From contig CAVUSI010000003.1 of NCBI GenBank assembly GCA_963744115.1, positions 868,001 through 932,000 on the forward strand: a stretch of 64,000 bases of DNA, in the 5' to 3' direction. Both the position numbers and the translations under genes were made by a program. Each line of letters opens with the position of its first letter. Positions within the stretch are counted from its first letter, which is position 1. Source of the stretch: Chersky-267 sp963744115. Its GTDB lineage: Bacteria > Chloroflexota > Limnocylindria > Limnocylindrales > CSP1-4. This document shows positions 15,925 through 24,270 of the stretch, piece after piece. Below the pieces are notes generated by a model. The model was not told the origin of the DNA and did not search any database. It saw only the letters and a list, made by a program, of their open reading frames with translations.

Positions 15925-18099
15925 ATGGCCAAGACGACCGTGCTCCGTGCCCCGCGACCCGACGATCTGTACGCGCTCCGCGTCGCGACCGGCCCCCGCG
16001 TGGCGCCCGACGGGAGCCGCGTGGTGTTCTCCCTGCAGACCGTCGCCCCGTCGAAGGACGGCTATCGACAGGCGCTTTGGTCGGTGCCGACCGACGGCTC
16101 GGCGGCGGCGCGCCAGCTGACGATCGGCGCCAAGCGCGACGGTCACCCGCGCTTCTCGCCGGACGGCCGGACGCTGGCGTTCGTGTCGGATCGCCGCCTC
16201 GCCGTCGAGGAGCTCCCAGGCGCGCCGGACGATCGGGAGGACGCCGGCCAGGTCCATCTCCTGCCGCTCGACGGGCCCGGGGAGGCGCGCCGCCTGACCG
16301 ACCTTCCGCGCGGTGTCGACGGCTTCGCCTGGTCGCCCGACGGCCGTCACCTGGCGGTCCTCAGCTCGTCGCACGGGGCGACCCGCGAGGAGGACGCACG
16401 GCGACGCGGCATGGCCGGCGCGAAGCCCGCACCCGGCGATCCCCCGCGAGCGGACTACCACTACATCGACCGGCTCCGGGTCATGCTCAATGGTGCGGGC
16501 TTCACCTACGCCCGGCTCCCGCAGCTCTGGATCGTCGATGTGGCGACCGGCTCGGCGCGTCGTCTGACGGACGTGGTCGGTGGGGTCGAGCAGCCGGCCT
16601 GGTCCCCGGACGGGACCCGCATCGCGTACGCCGCCGATCCCGCTGCCGAGCGCGACATCCGCTGGCGGAGCGACGTCTTCGTCGTCGATGTCGCGACCGG
16701 CGCCCGGACACGGGTGACCGGCGGGCGCGGCTTCTTCGGCTCGCCGGCCTGGGCGCCCGACGGCCGGTCGTTGGCCGTTCTGGGCCACCGGTTCCCGGCC
16801 GCCGCGGGCAGTCGGAACGACATCTGGCTGTTCGCCGCCGACGGATCGGAGAGCGGTCCGCGGGGCGGTCGCGACCTGTCCGGTCGGCACGACCTGATGC
16901 CCGGCTCCTCGATGAACAGCGATCTCACGATCGGCGAGGAAGGCCATCTGGCGGTGACCGCCGACGGCGGCTCGATCCTGTTCACGGCCCCGATCGACGG
17001 CGCCTACGAGTTGTGGCGGATCGCCGTCGCCGACGGTGCGCTCGAGCGCCTGACCGATGGGCGCCACTACCTGTCGGGCTGGGATGCCGTGCCCGGTCGC
17101 ACGAGCGGCTCCACTCGCCTGGCCGTCATCCGCTCCGCGCCGACCGCGCCCCCCGACGTCTACGTGCTCGACGTACCCGCGCGTCGGCTGACGAGACCGC
17201 TCGAGCTCCGGCGCCTGACCGAGATCAACGCAGCGGCGCTCGACGGGATCGCCCTCGCCGAGCCCGAGACCCGCTGGTCCACGGTCGACGGCCGCCCGGT
17301 CCAGGGTTGGCACGTGCCGGCGTCCGACGTCGCCCACCCCGGCCGTCGGCCGCGCCGCGCCGCGCCGCTCGTGCTCGAGATCCACGGCGGTCCGCACACG
17401 TTGTACGGCTGGTCCCCGTCATGGGAGTTCCAGTGCCTGGCGGGAGCCGGCATCGGGGTGTGGTACGCGAACCCGCGTGGCTCCGAGGGATACGGCCAGA
17501 AGTTCAACGCGGCGAACCACCGGGACTGGGGTCACGGCCCGACCCACGACGTGCTGGCGGGCGTCGAGGCGCTCATCGCGGAGGGTGTGGCCGACCCGGA
17601 TCGGCTCGGGGTCACCGGTGGCTCGTACGGCGGCTACCTGACGAGCTGGATCGTCGGCCACGACCAGCGCTTCAAGGCCGCCATCACCTGCCGCTCTGTC
17701 AACGACCTGGTGAGCCAGATGATGACGGGCGACATCGCCGGTCCCGAGTTCGGTCGGTTGGAGTTCGGTGCGGCGCCGTGGGAGGACCCGGCGCTCTATC
17801 GCGACCTGTCACCGCTGACCTATGCCGAAGAGATCCGGACACCGCTGCTGATCCAGCACTCGGAGAAGGACCTCCGCACGCCGATCGGGCAGGGCGAGGA
17901 GCTGTTCACCGTCCTCCGCTCGCTCGGGCGACCGGTCCGGATGATGCGCGTCCCGGACGAGACCCACGAGCTGACCCGCTCCGGGACCCCGTTCCGCAGG
18001 GTCGAGAACCTGGTCCAGGTCGGAGCCTGGTTCCGTCACTACCTCGTCGAGGGCAAGGGCGGCCTGCCGCCGCTGCCCAAGGTCCGCGCGGGGAGGTAG
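15925..18099 (+). CDS. S9 family prolyl oligopeptidase-type serine peptidase
   Basis: Serine peptidase of the acylaminoacyl-peptidase/DPP type that cleaves short peptides. The 724 residues have an N-terminal beta-propeller with repeated TolB/WD-like SPDGR and APDGRSLAVL blades, followed by an alpha/beta-hydrolase domain. The oxyanion region is LEIHGGPHT, the nucleophile Ser is in GVTGGSYGGYLTSW (near residue 567) and the His is in DETHELTRSG near the C-terminus. No signal peptide is seen, so it should be cytoplasmic. The ATG at 15925 is chosen because it follows a TAGACT box at leaderless spacing; upstream in-frame codons lie in the promoter. Confidence 0.5.
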   Translation: MAKTTVLRAPRPDDLYALRVATGPRVAPDGSRVVFSLQTVAPSKDGYRQALWSVPTDGSAAARQLTIGAKRDGHPRFSPDGRTLAFVSDRRLAVEELPGAPDDREDAGQVHLLPLDGPGEARRLTDLPRGVDGFAWSPDGRHLAVLSSSHGATREEDARRRGMAGAKPAPGDPPRADYHYIDRLRVMLNGAGFTYARLPQLWIVDVATGSARRLTDVVGGVEQPAWSPDGTRIAYAADPAAERDIRWRSDVFVVDVATGARTRVTGGRGFFGSPAWAPDGRSLAVLGHRFPAAAGSRNDIWLFAADGSESGPRGGRDLSGRHDLMPGSSMNSDLTIGEEGHLAVTADGGSILFTAPIDGAYELWRIAVADGALERLTDGRHYLSGWDAVPGRTSGSTRLAVIRSAPTAPPDVYVLDVPARRLTRPLELRRLTEINAAALDGIALAEPETRWSTVDGRPVQGWHVPASDVAHPGRRPRRAAPLVLEIHGGPHTLYGWSPSWEFQCLAGAGIGVWYANPRGSEGYGQKFNAANHRDWGHGPTHDVLAGVEALIAEGVADPDRLGVTGGSYGGYLTSWIVGHDQRFKAAITCRSVNDLVSQMMTGDIAGPEFGRLEFGAAPWEDPALYRDLSPLTYAEEIRTPLLIQHSEKDLRTPIGQGEELFTVLRSLGRPVRMMRVPDETHELTRSGTPFRRVENLVQVGAWFRHYLVEGKGGLPPLPKVRAGR

Positions 18100-18130
18100 C
18101 GGTCGCGCTTCGACCGGGTCCGCCGGTCGC

Positions 18131-18136
18131 TAGGAT
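18131..18136 (+). promoter_or_regulatory. -10 box TAGGAT for a leaderless start (MFS gene)
   Basis: TAGGAT ends 6 bases before the GTG at 18143. The box also contains AGGA, which could instead act as a weak Shine-Dalgarno, so the reading is less certain here. Confidence 0.5.
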
Positions 18137-18142
18137 TCGCGG

Positions 18143-19312
18143 GTGACCCTTCCCCTCCTGCAGCGCCGGAGCACCGCCGCCGTGCTCGGCGGTCTCGGCT
18201 TCCTGCTCATCGGCTGGACCGGGCTGCTCGTCCCGTCGCTCATCCGCTCGGTCGAAGGCGGGTTCGGCCAGACGGATGCTGGGATCGGGCTGTTCTACTT
18301 CGTCGACGCCGTCGCGTACGTCACGGGCTCCCTCATCGGCGGATACGCCACAGAGCGGCTCGGTCGGCGGGCGGTCCTCTCCCTCGCCGCGGCGCTGGTC
18401 GGCGTCGGACTCCTGGCGATGGGGACGGTGCCGTCGTGGGCGCTGTTCCTGCTCGCCGCGCTGCCCCTCGGGCTCGGCTCGGGGGCGATCGACGGTGGCG
18501 TCAACGGGCTCTACATCGACCTCTATCCGACGTCGCGCGGGCAGGCGCTCAACCGCGTCCACCTGTTCTTCAGCCTCGGCGCCCTGACCTCACCGCTCAT
18601 CGTCGGCCGGCTCGTCGACGCCGGGGTCCCGTGGCAGGCCGTGATCCTCGGGACCACGCTGGTGGCGTTCCCCCTGTCGATCCTGCTGGCGCTCTCCGGA
18701 CTCCCGTCCGGCCGGCACCATCGACCGGAAGGAGCCGCATCGGCATCGATCGGCTACGCCCTTCCGTTGATCCTGCTGGCGGTCGCGATCGGCTGCTACG
18801 TGGCCTCGGAGATCGGGGTGTCGAGCTGGCTCGTGCGCTACCTCAGCGCGGCCCCGTTGAGCACCGCGACCGCTGCCCTGTCGCTGTTCTGGGCAGGCAA
18901 CCTGCTCGGGCGCCTCGTCTCGGCTCGGTACGCCGATCGGTTCGACCATCTCCGCCTGGCCATCGCCTCGAGCCTCGTGGCGGCGTCGACGATCGTCGTC
19001 GCGCTGATCGCACCGTCGCTCGAGCTGTCGATCGCGCTGTTCGCTCTCGTCGGCTTCGCATCCGGACCCATCTATCCGTTGATCATGGCCATCGGCGGCG
19101 ACCGGTTCCCGGACCGGTCGGCGGCCGTCAGCGGGTTCCTGGCCGGGACGGCGGTGATCGGCTCGATCGTCTATCCGCCGGTCATGGGCTTCATGTCGGT
19201 GACCGTCGGGTTGACCACAGCGATGCTCGGCTCGGCGCTGCTCGGGTACGTCAGCGCGGGCGCGCTCGTCCTGAGCGGTCGGACGGAGAGCGACCGAACG
19301 CCGTCCGGCTAG
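18143..19312 (+). CDS. Major facilitator superfamily transporter
   Basis: 389 residues with about 12 hydrophobic segments in two halves. The first half has the loop GGYATERLGRRAV (the MFS motif A between helices 2 and 3) and a helix rich in Gly and Ala (LPLGLGSGAIDGGVNGLYI) that resembles sugar/FucP-like carriers. The second half repeats the motif as SARYADRFDHLRLA. Substrate cannot be read from the sequence. It starts at a GTG directly after the S9 peptidase gene, in the same direction but with its own -10 box. Confidence 0.5.
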   Translation: MTLPLLQRRSTAAVLGGLGFLLIGWTGLLVPSLIRSVEGGFGQTDAGIGLFYFVDAVAYVTGSLIGGYATERLGRRAVLSLAAALVGVGLLAMGTVPSWALFLLAALPLGLGSGAIDGGVNGLYIDLYPTSRGQALNRVHLFFSLGALTSPLIVGRLVDAGVPWQAVILGTTLVAFPLSILLALSGLPSGRHHRPEGAASASIGYALPLILLAVAIGCYVASEIGVSSWLVRYLSAAPLSTATAALSLFWAGNLLGRLVSARYADRFDHLRLAIASSLVAASTIVVALIAPSLELSIALFALVGFASGPIYPLIMAIGGDRFPDRSAAVSGFLAGTAVIGSIVYPPVMGFMSVTVGLTTAMLGSALLGYVSAGALVLSGRTESDRTPSG

Positions 19313-19406
19313 GTCGCCGCTCGCGTCGGCGGGCGCAGCGACACTCGGGGTGCAGCGACGCCCAGCGAGCGGCGACGCCCGGGGAGCGGTGTATCCTGAC
19401 CGACCG

Positions 19407-20387
19407 ATGACCACCATCCGGCATCCCGACAGCCTCACTCGCGAGCGCGCCCATGACCTGATCCGGGCGTTCGACGGGGGCGCCGGCTCGCTCGGCGGGC
19501 TGCTCGGGCGGGTCAGCCCGGTCGACCAGGTCGGCGTCGACGAGCGGGTCGACGCCCTGAAGAAGCGCTCGATCAAGAAGGCCTCGAAGCTGTGGGCCCT
19601 CGACCTGGCGATCCGGATGATCGACCTGACCACGCTCGAGGGGAAGGACACGCCCGGCAAGATCCGGGCGCTGTGCGTCAAGGCGATGCACCCGCAGCCC
19701 GGCGATCCGACGATCCCGCACGTCGCGGCGATCTGCGTCTACCCGGCGATGGTCGCCGAGGCCCGCGAGACGCTGGGTACGTCGGGGGTCCGCGTCGCCA
19801 GCGTCGCGACCGGGTTCCCGAGCGGCCAGACCTTCCTCGACATCAAGCTCGCCGAGACGCGCCAGGCGATCGAGGCCGGCGCCGACGAGGTCGACATGGT
19901 CATCGACCGCGGAGCGTTCCTCGCCGGCGACTACCTCACCGTGTTCGAGGAGATCGTCGCGGTCAAGGATGCCTGCGGCGAGACGCATCTCAAGGTCATC
20001 CTCGAGACGGGTGAGCTCGAGACCTATGACAACGTCCGCCGGGCCTCGATCCTGGCGATGGCCGCCGGTGCGGATTTCATCAAGACGTCGACCGGCAAGG
20101 TGACCCCGGCAGCCACCCTGCCGGTGACCCTGGTCATGCTCGAGGCGATCCGCGACTTCGAACGAGGAACGGGTCGGGCGGTCGGGATGAAGCCGGCCGG
20201 CGGGATCCGGACGGCCAAGGAGGCGATCCAGTACCTGGTCGTCCTGTACGAGACGCTCGGCCCGCGCTGGATGACGTCGGAACGGTTCCGCTTCGGCGCG
20301 TCCTCGCTGCTCAACGACGTCCTGATGCAGATCGAGAAGGAGCGGACCGGCCGCTACCAGGGGCCCGACCACTTCACGATCGACTGA
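19407..20387 (+). CDS. deoC: Deoxyribose-phosphate aldolase
   Basis: Cleaves 2-deoxyribose 5-phosphate to glyceraldehyde 3-phosphate and acetaldehyde in deoxynucleoside catabolism. The 326-residue product belongs to the longer DeoC subfamily; the Schiff-base Lys is in GADFIKTSTGKVTPAA (near residue 226), with GAFLAGDY and the metal-free TIM-barrel strand KVILETGEL upstream. The ATG at 19407 is used; a TATCCT box ends 9 bases upstream, so the leader would be only a few bases long. The acetaldehyde product gives a reason for the aldehyde dehydrogenase genes 2.3 kb downstream. It converges on the thiamine-precursor permease. Confidence 0.5.
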   Translation: MTTIRHPDSLTRERAHDLIRAFDGGAGSLGGLLGRVSPVDQVGVDERVDALKKRSIKKASKLWALDLAIRMIDLTTLEGKDTPGKIRALCVKAMHPQPGDPTIPHVAAICVYPAMVAEARETLGTSGVRVASVATGFPSGQTFLDIKLAETRQAIEAGADEVDMVIDRGAFLAGDYLTVFEEIVAVKDACGETHLKVILETGELETYDNVRRASILAMAAGADFIKTSTGKVTPAATLPVTLVMLEAIRDFERGTGRAVGMKPAGGIRTAKEAIQYLVVLYETLGPRWMTSERFRFGASSLLNDVLMQIEKERTGRYQGPDHFTID

Positions 20388-20393
20388 TCGCGG

Positions 20394-21203
20394 TCAGCGG
20401 CCCGCCAGACGAGCCGCACGATGCCACGGGATGACGAGGCGCTCGATGAGGCCGACGAGGAGCCACAGGGCGATGGTCATGACCGCCGTGACGAGGATCG
20501 CCCCGAAGACGAGGTCGGTCCGGAACAGGTTCTTCGACAGGACGATCCAGATGCCGAGGCCGTCGACCGCCCCGACCGCCTCGCCGAAGATCGCCGCGAC
20601 GACCGCATAGGTCACGGCGATCCGCAGGCCCGTGAAGAACGACGGCAGCGCCCCCGGCAGGCGGAGCTTGAGGAGTTGCTGGTTCCGGCTCGCCCCCATC
20701 GAACGGAGGAGGTCCGTGGCGTCGCGACTCGCCATCGCCAGCCCGTCGAGCAAGGCGACCGTGATCGGGAAGAACGTGACCACGACGACGACGATGACCT
20801 TCGGAAGCAGGCCGATCCCGAACCACAGGACGAACAGCGGCGCAACGGCCACGATCGGGATCGTCTGCGACGCGATGAGGATGGGGTAGAGGGCGCGGCG
20901 GACCCACTCGGACCGGTCCATGGCCAGCGCAGCCGCGACGGCGAAGACGACCGACAGGCCGAACCCGACGACCGTCTCGCCCAGCGTGGTCAGGGCATGG
21001 CCGGCGGCGACCGCCCGGCTGTCCCACAGCGCGGTCAGGATCCGCGATGGGGCGGGCAGCGTCAGCGGATCGACACCGAGGACCCGACACGCGAGCTCCC
21101 AGGCAACGAGGATCAGCGCCACGAGCCCGACGGCCGGCCCGACCCGCGCCAGCGCGCCGTGCTCGGTGGCCGGCCCGAGTGGCCGATCGTCGCCGTCGGT
21201 CAT
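20394..21203 (-). CDS. thiX: ABC transporter permease, thiamine-precursor type (ThiX-like)
   Basis: 269-residue permease of the SsuC/TauC/ThiX class, with six membrane helices starting near residue 22 and the EAA loop DATDLLRSMGASRNQQLLKLRLP (about residues 165-187). Its ATG overlaps the stop of the substrate-binding protein gene (ATGA), so both are made from the TPP-riboswitch-controlled transcript. No ATPase gene is adjacent: downstream lies convergent deoC. The ATPase must be encoded elsewhere or shared. The ThiX name rests on the context (riboswitch and ThiY-like protein). Confidence 0.5.
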   Translation of the reverse strand: MTDGDDRPLGPATEHGALARVGPAVGLVALILVAWELACRVLGVDPLTLPAPSRILTALWDSRAVAAGHALTTLGETVVGFGLSVVFAVAAALAMDRSEWVRRALYPILIASQTIPIVAVAPLFVLWFGIGLLPKVIVVVVVTFFPITVALLDGLAMASRDATDLLRSMGASRNQQLLKLRLPGALPSFFTGLRIAVTYAVVAAIFGEAVGAVDGLGIWIVLSKNLFRTDLVFGAILVTAVMTIALWLLVGLIERLVIPWHRAARLAGR

Positions 21204-22309
21204 GGCAGGAAGTCGTTCGTGAAGTAGGTCCCGAAGTCGGGTCGAGCCGAGAGCGGCTTCCCGTCCGGTCCGGCCAGCAGGCCCGTGTCGAACAGGAACC
21301 CCGAATAGTCCGTCCAGGTCTCCGCGGCCTGCCGACCGACCGCCCCCGGCGCCCCGTACAGCTGGTGCTCGGCCAGGTAGCGAGCCGAGTCGAGCGGCAG
21401 CGCCGGGTTCGCGTCGAACACTCCGGGGTTGGCCGCGATCAGCTTGGCGGCCGCGCCGTCCGGGTCGGTCGCCGCCTGCTCGAAGCCGGCGACCGTGGCG
21501 GCGAGGAATCGCCGTGCGACGTCGGGGTGGGCCGTCAGCCAGTCGTCGTTGCAGACGAGCACGACGGCGTAGGAGTCGGGCAGGCCGTAGTCGGTGAAGG
21601 CGAAGGTCTTGAGCTTGATCCCGCGTTCCTTCGCCTCGAGCGCCTCCCAGGCGGTGAAGGTGATCGTGAAGTCGGCCTTGCCGTTGTAGAGCGCCTCGTA
21701 GGCGGCCGTGTCGAGGGTCGCGACCTTGAACTTCCCGGTACCGCCGTCGTGCTTGATCACGGCCTGGAGCTCGGGGACCTCCTGGGGCAGGCCGAAGCCG
21801 GCGTAGAGCTTCCCGTCGAGGTCCTTCGGGCGGGTGACCGATCCGTCGTCGCGGGTCGCGATCTCGGTGGCCGTGTGCGCCAGGATGGCCATCACCGAGC
21901 GCTCCTTGGCGCCGGCCGCGATGGCGAATGTCGCGCCCTCCTGGGTGCTGATCCCGCACTCGGCCGCCCCGGACGACACGAGGATCTCGGGGCTCGTGGT
22001 GGCGTACGGGATCACCTGCAGGTCGATCGCCTGGTCTACATAGGTGCCGTCGGCCTGGGCCACGTAGAACCCCGTGTGGTTCGTGTTCGGGGTCCAGTCG
22101 AGGGCGAGTCGGACCGTGGCCGTCGCGGGCTTCGGTGTGGCCGGGGTCCCGGATGGAAGCTGCGTGGCAGCGGGCGAAGCGACGGGCGACGAAGCGGGCG
22201 TCGCGGCCGACCCGGGCGTCGCGGCCGACCCGGGCGCCGAGCACGCCGAGATGAGCATGCAGGCGACCGAGCCGATCGCGATCGCGGTGCGGAGCTGGCG
22301 ATGATTCAC
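21200..22309 (-). CDS. thiY: ABC substrate-binding lipoprotein, thiamine pyrimidine precursor (ThiY/NMT1-like)
   Basis: Binds N-formyl-4-amino-5-aminomethyl-2-methylpyrimidine or a related HMP precursor in this family. After a lipoprotein signal with lipobox ISAC and an Ala/Pro/Ser tether, the domain opens with LALDWTPNTNHTGFYVAQ, the signature of the ThiY/NMT1 family, and continues with AAECGISTQEG. The GTG at 22309 gives a compact 369-residue lipoprotein; a second in-frame GTG at 22333 is possible but sits closer to the riboswitch hairpin. A TPP riboswitch directly upstream supports the thiamine role strongly. Confidence 0.5.
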   Translation of the reverse strand: MNHRQLRTAIAIGSVACMLISACSAPGSAATPGSAATPASSPVASPAATQLPSGTPATPKPATATVRLALDWTPNTNHTGFYVAQADGTYVDQAIDLQVIPYATTSPEILVSSGAAECGISTQEGATFAIAAGAKERSVMAILAHTATEIATRDDGSVTRPKDLDGKLYAGFGLPQEVPELQAVIKHDGGTGKFKVATLDTAAYEALYNGKADFTITFTAWEALEAKERGIKLKTFAFTDYGLPDSYAVVLVCNDDWLTAHPDVARRFLAATVAGFEQAATDPDGAAAKLIAANPGVFDANPALPLDSARYLAEHQLYGAPGAVGRQAAETWTDYSGFLFDTGLLAGPDGKPLSARPDFGTYFTNDFLP

Positions 22310-22340
22310 GCTGGACCTGGACCTCCGACTCACACGAAGA

Positions 22341-22368
22341 ACGCCGCTCCCGAAGTGGGGAACGGCGT
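22341..22368 (-). terminator. Terminator-like hairpin of the TPP riboswitch
   Basis: On the minus strand an 11-base-pair stem (one G-U pair) with loop CACTTC lies between the aptamer and the thiY start, followed by the T-rich TTCTTCGTGT. This is the expected expression platform: ligand binding would favour termination. The T tract is weak, so translational control is also possible. Confidence 0.5.
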
Positions 22369-22385
22369 CGAGTCGACGGACGGCC

Positions 22386-22473
22386 TGCTTCCTACACCGG
22401 TACGAGCCGGATCAGGTTCGGCGGGTCTGTGGCCTCGGCCACACTCTCAGCGCGTTCGCGCTCCCCGGAGGCG
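22386..22473 (-). ncRNA. TPP riboswitch (THI element)
   Basis: On the minus strand the conserved aptamer segments occur in order: GGGGAGC, GCTGAGAGTG, ACCCGCCGAACCTGATC, then CCGGTGTAGGAA. These are the hallmark J2/3 (CTGAGA) and J4/5 (ACCTGATC) sequences that bind thiamine pyrophosphate. It stands just upstream of the ThiY/ThiX-like transport genes, which it should switch off when thiamine pyrophosphate is abundant. Confidence 0.5.
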
Positions 22474-22544
22474 TATTCGGTTGTCGGGTGAGTCTACTCC
22501 GGGTTCACCGTGGTCGTGGGCCCCGGGAGCCCGTCGCACCGCCC

Positions 22545-22591
22545 GGGTCCGGACCGGGTCCTCCCGACGATGCGACTCGCCGCATCGGTCG
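22545..22591 (+). repeat. 47-base dispersed repeat with hairpin, copy 1
   Basis: Nearly identical to 22640-22686. Both copies contain GTCCGGACC/CTCCGGACC and the hairpin GATGCG-ACTCGC-CGCATC. They sit in the gap between the TPP riboswitch and the aldehyde dehydrogenase gene; the rest of that 400-base gap holds no gene. Confidence 0.5.
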
Positions 22592-22639
22592 TGACACGCA
22601 CAGACGGCGATGCACCGAGCAGCATCACGGATCGACCGG

Positions 22640-22686
22640 GGCTCCGGACCGGCTCTTCCCGGCGATGCGACTCGCCGCATCGGCCG
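22640..22686 (+). repeat. 47-base dispersed repeat with hairpin, copy 2
   Basis: Direct repeat of 22545-22591 at a 95-base offset with a handful of substitutions; the hairpin arms GATGCG and CGCATC are unchanged, which hints that the structure matters. Confidence 0.5.
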
Positions 22687-22702
22687 CCGCGAGCCCCGGT
22701 GC

Positions 22703-22708
22703 CATAAT
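22703..22708 (+). promoter_or_regulatory. -10 box CATAAT (aldehyde dehydrogenase)
   Basis: CATAAT ends 7 bases before the ATG at 22716. The in-frame ATG at 22707 overlaps the box itself, which favours 22716 as the leaderless start. Confidence 0.5.
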
Positions 22709-22715
22709 GCCGACG

Positions 22716-24269
22716 ATGACGACCGAGACCGGGTCGACGACGACCGACATCGAGCCGACCACGACCACCCCGACGACGACCGGCCCACGGGCCCCCAACA
22801 GCTGGGGTCTCGGCGACGGCCAGGCGGTCCCGTGGGAGTACGCGCCGGCGCCGGAGTCGCGCGACATCGTCAAGCTGAAGCCGCGCTACGGCCTGTTCAT
22901 CGGCGGCAAGGACGTCGCTGCCCAGGGCGGCGGCACGTTCGTGACGATCGACCCGTCGACCGAGCAGCCGCTGGCCGAGGTCGCCCGGGCGACCGAGGCG
23001 GACGTCGACAAGGCCGTCCGCTCGGCCCGCCGAGCGACCGGCAAGAGCTGGGGCGGGCTGCCCGGCCGGGAGCGGGCCAAGTACCTGTTCCGGATCGCCC
23101 GGATCCTCCAGGAGCGGAGCCGCGAGTTCGCCGTGCTCGAGAGCATGGACTCGGGCAAGCCGATCAAGGAGAGCCGCGACGTCGACATCCCGCTCGCCGC
23201 GGCGCACTTCTGGTACTACGCCGGCTGGGCGGACAAGCTCGAATACGCGTTCCCGGGCCGGATCGCCAAGCCGCGGGGCGTGGCCGCCCAGATCATCCCG
23301 TGGAACTTCCCGCTCCTGATGCTGGCCTGGAAGATCGCGCCGGCCCTGGCGGCCGGGAACACGGTCGTGCTCAAGCCGGCGAGCACGACGCCGCTCACCG
23401 CGCTGCTGTTCGCCGAGGTCTGCCGCCAGGCGGACCTGCCCGCAGGGGTCGTCAACATCCTGACCGGCCCCGGGGAGATCGGGATGGCCCTCGTCCGCCA
23501 TGAGGGCGTCGACAAGGTCGCCTTCACGGGCTCGACCGAGGTCGGCAAGCTCATCGCCAAGGGCATCGCCGGCCAGGGCAAGGGCCTGACCCTGGAGCTC
23601 GGCGGCAAGGCGGCCAACATCGTCTTCGACGACGCACCCCTGGACCAGGCGGTCGAAGGCATCGTCAACGGGATCTACTTCAACCAGGGTGAGGTCTGCT
23701 GCGCCGGGTCGCGCCTGCTCGTCCAGGAGTCGATCGCGGGTCCGCTCATCGACAAGCTCAAGGACCGCCTAGCGACGATCCGCGTCGGCGACCCGCTCGA
23801 CAAGAACACCGACGTCGGGGCGATCAACTCGAAGGCCCAGCTCGACAAGATCACCGAGCTCGTGGCGTCGGGCGTGGCCGAGGGCGCCGAGCTCTACCAG
23901 CCCGCCTGCGAGCTTCCCGACCGCGGCTTCTTCTTCCGCCCGACCCTGTTCACGAACGTCGCCCAGAGCCATCGGATCGCCCGCGAGGAGATCTTCGGGC
24001 CGGTCCTGTCGACCCTGACCTTCCGGACGCCGGAAGAGGCCATCGAGAAGGCGAACAACACTCCGTACGGCCTGTCGGCGGGCATCTGGACGGACAAGGG
24101 CAGCCGGATCCTGATGATGGCCCAGCGTCTCCGCGCCGGGGTGATCTGGGCGAACACGTTCAACAAGTTCGACCCGGCCAGCCCGTTCGGTGGCTACAAG
24201 GAGTCCGGTTACGGCCGCGAAGGCGGGCTCCACGGCCTGCTCGCCTACGTCCGGCTCGAGGATCGCTGA
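22716..24269 (+). CDS. Aldehyde dehydrogenase (NAD(P)+ dependent)
   Basis: Oxidises an aldehyde to the acid. The 517-residue product has a Thr-rich N-terminal tail of about 30 residues and then a full ALDH fold: IIPWNFPLLMLAWKIAPALA and the coenzyme loop AFTGSTEVGK, the general-base Glu in LELGGKAANIVFDDA (near residue 295) and the catalytic Cys in NQGEVCCAGSRL (near residue 328), ending with FGGYKESGYGREGG. It is followed 1 base later by a truncated paralogue. With deoC nearby, acetaldehyde or a similar small aldehyde is a plausible substrate, but this is inference. Confidence 0.5.
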   Translation: MTTETGSTTTDIEPTTTTPTTTGPRAPNSWGLGDGQAVPWEYAPAPESRDIVKLKPRYGLFIGGKDVAAQGGGTFVTIDPSTEQPLAEVARATEADVDKAVRSARRATGKSWGGLPGRERAKYLFRIARILQERSREFAVLESMDSGKPIKESRDVDIPLAAAHFWYYAGWADKLEYAFPGRIAKPRGVAAQIIPWNFPLLMLAWKIAPALAAGNTVVLKPASTTPLTALLFAEVCRQADLPAGVVNILTGPGEIGMALVRHEGVDKVAFTGSTEVGKLIAKGIAGQGKGLTLELGGKAANIVFDDAPLDQAVEGIVNGIYFNQGEVCCAGSRLLVQESIAGPLIDKLKDRLATIRVGDPLDKNTDVGAINSKAQLDKITELVASGVAEGAELYQPACELPDRGFFFRPTLFTNVAQSHRIAREEIFGPVLSTLTFRTPEEAIEKANNTPYGLSAGIWTDKGSRILMMAQRLRAGVIWANTFNKFDPASPFGGYKESGYGREGGLHGLLAYVRLEDR

Positions 24270-24270
24270 G

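Noticed and set aside
15883..17397. Minus-strand open frame of about 500 residues opposite the S9 peptidase
   Set aside because: The plus strand encodes a complete peptidase with catalytic motifs; the opposite frame is Arg/Gly-rich and featureless.
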